Shown here in pieces: positions 22,451 through 24,475 of a stretch of 24,475 nt of DNA (the stretch's first letter is position 1; each line of letters opens with the position of its first letter). The translations under genes and the position numbers were made by a program. Where the stretch lies: the NCBI GenBank assembly GCA_964419095.1, contig CAYQOG010000013.1, positions 1 to 24,475 of the forward strand, written 5' to 3'. The DNA is from JAKAVK01 sp964419095 (GTDB lineage Archaea; Micrarchaeota; Micrarchaeia; Micrarchaeales; CABMGC01). Below the pieces are notes generated by a model. It made no database searches. It was not told the DNA's origin and saw nothing but the letters and a program-made list of their open reading frames with translations.

Positions 22451-22460
22451 GTATATATAT
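22451..22460 (-). promoter_or_regulatory. TATA box of the RNA polymerase operon
   Basis: ATATATATAC on the minus strand is centred about 53 bp before the TTG start. This predicts a leader of about 27 nt with the Shine-Dalgarno AGGTGG. It is the only strong TATA upstream of the six-gene operon, apart from a weaker TTATAAAG near 22470. Confidence 0.5.
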
Positions 22461-22544
22461 GATAAGCTTTATAACTGCTCTGCTTTCTCCTGTGAATGCC
22501 ACTATAGGCTTAAAATCGTGGCCTTGTAATAATTTTCAAAGAGC

Positions 22545-22928
22545 CTAACGGGCAGGCTGCATGAGATTGACCCTATTCCCTTCGGTATCAAAAAATGAGA
22601 GAAAGAGTCCCAAGCCGGGCATATCCATTATATCGCCTGATATCTTTCCACCGGCTTTGACTACCTTCTCCCTATATGCCTTGATGTCAGCAACCTGTAT
22701 GGTTACTGTGGTAGTCTGCGATACGTCTCCGGTCTTCTGATAGAAGCCGCCGTTTATCGTGCCAGGCTTCTTAGGCATGTTATTCTCTGATTCTGTAGTA
22801 TTGACCGTGACAAAGTCGCCCATCTCCGGTCCAAGCTGCTTCGTCTCCCAGCCGAAGATCTTTGAATAGAAAGCTACCATGCGCTTTCGGTCTTCTGCCG
22901 GCATCTCAAAATGTATTACGGGATCCAT
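22545..22928 (-). CDS. VOC-family (glyoxalase-fold) protein
   Basis: The 127-residue protein has the VOC fold, four betaalphabetabetabeta-type modules paired as half-domains. It opens DPVIHFEMPAEDRKRMVAFY with SKIFGW, the classic start of small VOC proteins of the COG3324 kind, continues with GGFYQKTGD and IQVADIKAYREKVVKAGGK, and closes with GLGLFLSFFDTEGNRVNLMQ. The His in IHFEM and the Glu in the final strands are candidate metal ligands. Such proteins act on varied small molecules or simply bind them, so substrate cannot be stated. ATG at 22928 has GTGATGAG directly upstream and a TATA-like TTTATTA 37 bp away. It is monocistronic, since the rpoH promoter lies beyond its stop. Confidence 0.88.
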   Translation of the reverse strand: MDPVIHFEMPAEDRKRMVAFYSKIFGWETKQLGPEMGDFVTVNTTESENNMPKKPGTINGGFYQKTGDVSQTTTVTIQVADIKAYREKVVKAGGKISGDIMDMPGLGLFLSFFDTEGNRVNLMQPAR

Positions 22929-22961
22929 CTCATCACAATACTGTTTCCCAAGTTAAAACTT

Positions 22962-22968
22962 AATAAAT
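22962..22968 (-). promoter_or_regulatory. TATA-like element of the VOC gene
   Basis: ATTTATTA on the minus strand is centred 37 bp before the ATG at 22928. Confidence 0.35.
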
Positions 22969-23014
22969 CTGAGACAATTCCCTTCTACTGCAATAAATTC
23001 TCCGAAGGAAGACC

Positions 23015-23989
23015 TCACAGTGCGTCCAGTCTTTCCTTGAGCGCAACAAGCTCCTTCGGCGTCCTCTTCTTGTGCAGTGTCGTAGCCGAGACATCTATCG
23101 CGATCTCCAGGTTCGACCTTGCGCGCTCCATCTCCCCGGCCTCGACGAAATTGTTCACGGACTTTACATAATAATCTATTACCCTATGCCTTGCGGACGC
23201 CCTGACATTTGAGTGCATGAAAGATGCGGAAGCCCTTGCCGCGCTTGTGGCAGCTGCCTCGTAATGCATGCCTATGTCTGCATACACGGAAGGACGCTTC
23301 TCAGGATTCTCTATCTGCTCCGCCGACCTGGCAAAGGAGTCAGCTTCGTCAAGGTGGTCCATGGTCCTCCTCCTCTCCTTAGCGACCCATGAGGGGTTGT
23401 AAATGTTCTCGACAGCCCTGGCGAAATGCTCGCTTGCGCCATACATCTCGACCCTTCGCATCGAGGACTCGCCAAGGACCACGTCTATGACGTGCAGCCT
23501 TCCTATGATTCCGCTGGTCTTATCCTGCATATCCTGCCATTCGCCATCGATCTCATCAACAGATTTCGCCCTCCTGACTTTATCCATGGCAGCTTTTACT
23601 ATGCGCATCTCCCTCTGGTAAAGCCCCATTACCGTCTCGTTGACTATCTTCCATCCCCGCTCGCTGTCGCCATCGGACCTCACGGTCCGTCCCATTTCCC
23701 AGTATACGGAATCGTGAGCCTCGCCGAAATTCTCCACATATCCCGCAGTGTTGCTTGCAACCGATTCCACCAATTCCGTCACATTGTGGGCAGTGGCCTC
23801 CGCCGCCCTGCCCCTCATTATGCTTCTCAAATTTGTCACATGGGCGCGGGCTTCGACTGCCTTCGCAATGCCGTATCCGGCTTCATCAAGCCGCTTCAGC
23901 ATCGTTTCCTTTGCAGCCTCAACATCGGTAAGCGTGACTCCTTCCTTGGAGAGGTTTCCCTTGTAAGGCCTGATGTTATGCCCCCACAT
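23015..23989 (-). CDS. All-helical protein of unknown family
   Basis: I do not recognise this 324-residue protein. It has no signal peptide or membrane helix and reads as a series of amphipathic helices rich in Ala, Glu and Arg. Segments such as HEHFARAVENIYN-like (ASEHFARAVENIYN), ADSFARSAEQIENPEKRPSV, YADIGMHYEAAATSAARASA and VNNFVEAGEMERARSNLEIA resemble the spacing of TPR or SEL1-type helical hairpins, but no clean consensus repeat is visible. The family could be a scaffold or protein-interaction solenoid. The ATG at 23989 lies 33 bp from a TATA-like ATATTAAA (about 24018-24026). It is leftward like its neighbours, 25 bp past the previous stop (24048), and does not touch the VOC gene. Confidence 0.7.
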   Translation of the reverse strand: MWGHNIRPYKGNLSKEGVTLTDVEAAKETMLKRLDEAGYGIAKAVEARAHVTNLRSIMRGRAAEATAHNVTELVESVASNTAGYVENFGEAHDSVYWEMGRTVRSDGDSERGWKIVNETVMGLYQREMRIVKAAMDKVRRAKSVDEIDGEWQDMQDKTSGIIGRLHVIDVVLGESSMRRVEMYGASEHFARAVENIYNPSWVAKERRRTMDHLDEADSFARSAEQIENPEKRPSVYADIGMHYEAAATSAARASASFMHSNVRASARHRVIDYYVKSVNNFVEAGEMERARSNLEIAIDVSATTLHKKRTPKELVALKERLDAL

Positions 23990-24017
23990 ATTATCTACTA
24001 ATATCGCAATAACTCAT

Positions 24018-24026
24018 TTAATATTA
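24018..24026 (-). promoter_or_regulatory. TATA-like element of the helical protein
   Basis: AATATTAAA-type AT-rich sequence on the minus strand, centred about 33 bp before the ATG at 23989. Confidence 0.35.
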
Positions 24027-24047
24027 TGCAATTAAACCGCAAGCAGT

Positions 24048-24314
24048 CTACCCGCGCCTGACTCTCCTGAGCGCATGCTCAAACATTGAATTGGACACAT
24101 AGCCTATCGCAAAGGCAGCATTCCCGCCTATGACCATCCAGGTCGCTATGCCAGAATTGTACTGTACCTCAAAGCATCCGCCTATCGTTACGGGAAGCCC
24201 CAGGAAACCGACCCTGGCGACATGCTTGAGCATCCGCTTCGGCAGAGGGAGCTGCCTTGCAAGCGCCCTTGATTGAGCGTCGAATTTCAGGGCATCATTC
24301 ATCCTAATGCGCAT
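24048..24314 (-). CDS. Small two-helix membrane protein
   Basis: This 88-residue protein has no family that I recognise. The first 35 residues are polar and basic (ALKFDAQSRALARQLPLPKR). Two moderately hydrophobic segments follow, VGFLGLPVTIGGCFEV and ATWMVIGGNAAFAIGYV, and the end is basic (HALRRVRRG). Predicted orientation puts both termini in the cytoplasm, with a short outer loop (QYNSG). The TATA box at 24341-24349 is 31 bp from the ATG at 24314, supporting that start; the ATG at 24302 is an alternative. It ends in TAG. Confidence 0.6.
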   Translation of the reverse strand: MRIRMNDALKFDAQSRALARQLPLPKRMLKHVARVGFLGLPVTIGGCFEVQYNSGIATWMVIGGNAAFAIGYVSNSMFEHALRRVRRG

Positions 24315-24340
24315 AAAGCCAGAGAGACATCATTCTCATT

Positions 24341-24349
24341 ATATTAAAA
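24341..24349 (-). promoter_or_regulatory. TATA box of the 88-residue membrane protein
   Basis: TTTTAATAT on the minus strand is centred 31 bp before the ATG at 24314. Confidence 0.45.
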
Positions 24350-24421
24350 CTTTTCTTTTCGCAGAGCCTTGTAGAATTCCTCTACTCAGCATAAAAACTG
24401 AAGGATTTTAACCATTCAGCT

Positions 24422-24446
24422 CATCTCGATTTTGGCGACCGAGATG
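24422..24446. repeat. 7-bp perfect inverted repeat near the window end
   Basis: CATCTCG and CGAGATG are separated by 11 nt. No gene is visible from 24350 to the end. It may belong to the control region or transcript end of a gene beyond the window. Confidence 0.35.
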
Positions 24447-24475
24447 GAAAGAAATTGGAATTCGAAATATAAGAA

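Noticed and set aside
22404..22502. Extended RpoH N terminus with hydrophobic residues from the ATG at 22502
   Set aside because: The ATG lies upstream of the TATA box, and the extension does not fit the family's length.
1..24475. CRISPR arrays, insertion sequences, integrase sites
   Set aside because: No regularly spaced direct repeats, no transposase or terminal inverted repeats, and no tRNA-associated integrase were found.

Overview
The window looks like a compact archaeal chromosome segment. It encodes the split archaeal RNA polymerase genes (H, B'', B', A', A''), an archaeal-type LSm protein, an archaeal-type NMN adenylyltransferase and a tRNA-Ala(GGC) without an encoded CCA. TATA boxes lie 25-37 bp upstream of start codons. 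Genes are nearly touching or overlapping, surface proteins carry Thr/Ser-rich linkers and C-terminal membrane anchors, and a bacterial-type GrpE-DnaK-DnaJ set is present. My best guess is a small-genome DPANN archaeon of the Micrarchaeota/ARMAN type; this is inference from gene content and style, not a database match.

Left part (1-5750): pyrB runs rightward and meets a leftward heat-shock operon almost end to end. In transcription order that operon is a winged-helix regulator, grpE, dnaK, a free-standing LAGLIDADG homing endonuclease, and dnaJ. The endonuclease fits exactly between dnaK and dnaJ: it starts 4 bp after the dnaK stop, its stop overlaps the dnaJ start, and its last codons contain the dnaJ ribosome-binding site. 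It is strikingly AT-rich, and the AT-rich stretch continues about 155 bp into dnaJ. The operon promoter carries an imperfect 20-bp palindrome over its TATA box, a plausible operator.

Middle (5750-11760): a divergent pair of rightward genes encodes an NHLRC2-like thioredoxin/NHL-propeller protein and an alpha/beta hydrolase. Leftward genes for a secreted/membrane Ig-like protein and a small membrane protein follow. Next come about 250 bp with no recognisable content and a small, probably broken ORF with an in-frame TAG. The latter is divergent from a membrane-tethered winged-helix protein that looks like a one-component sensor. NMN adenylyltransferase, tRNA-Ala and an unlisted 55-codon membrane miniprotein complete this part.

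Right part (11760-24475), all leftward: a 783-residue surface protein (InlB-like repeat, Thr repeats, a 15-Gly run, a PKD-like domain, a C-terminal anchor), a small Cys-rich membrane protein and LSm. Then comes the RNA polymerase operon in the order rpoH-rpoB''-rpoB'-ankyrin gene-rpoA'-rpoA''. The ankyrin-repeat gene inside this operon is unusual. A perfect 8-bp hairpin at the rpoH/rpoB'' junction abuts the rpoB'' Shine-Dalgarno. The far right holds a VOC (glyoxalase-fold) protein, an unrecognised all-helical protein and a small two-helix membrane protein.

Two initiation modes are visible. First genes in a transcript usually have a TATA box and almost no leader. Most internal operon genes use GGTG-type Shine-Dalgarno sites, often overlapping the upstream stop codon. 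I used this to correct several start codons.
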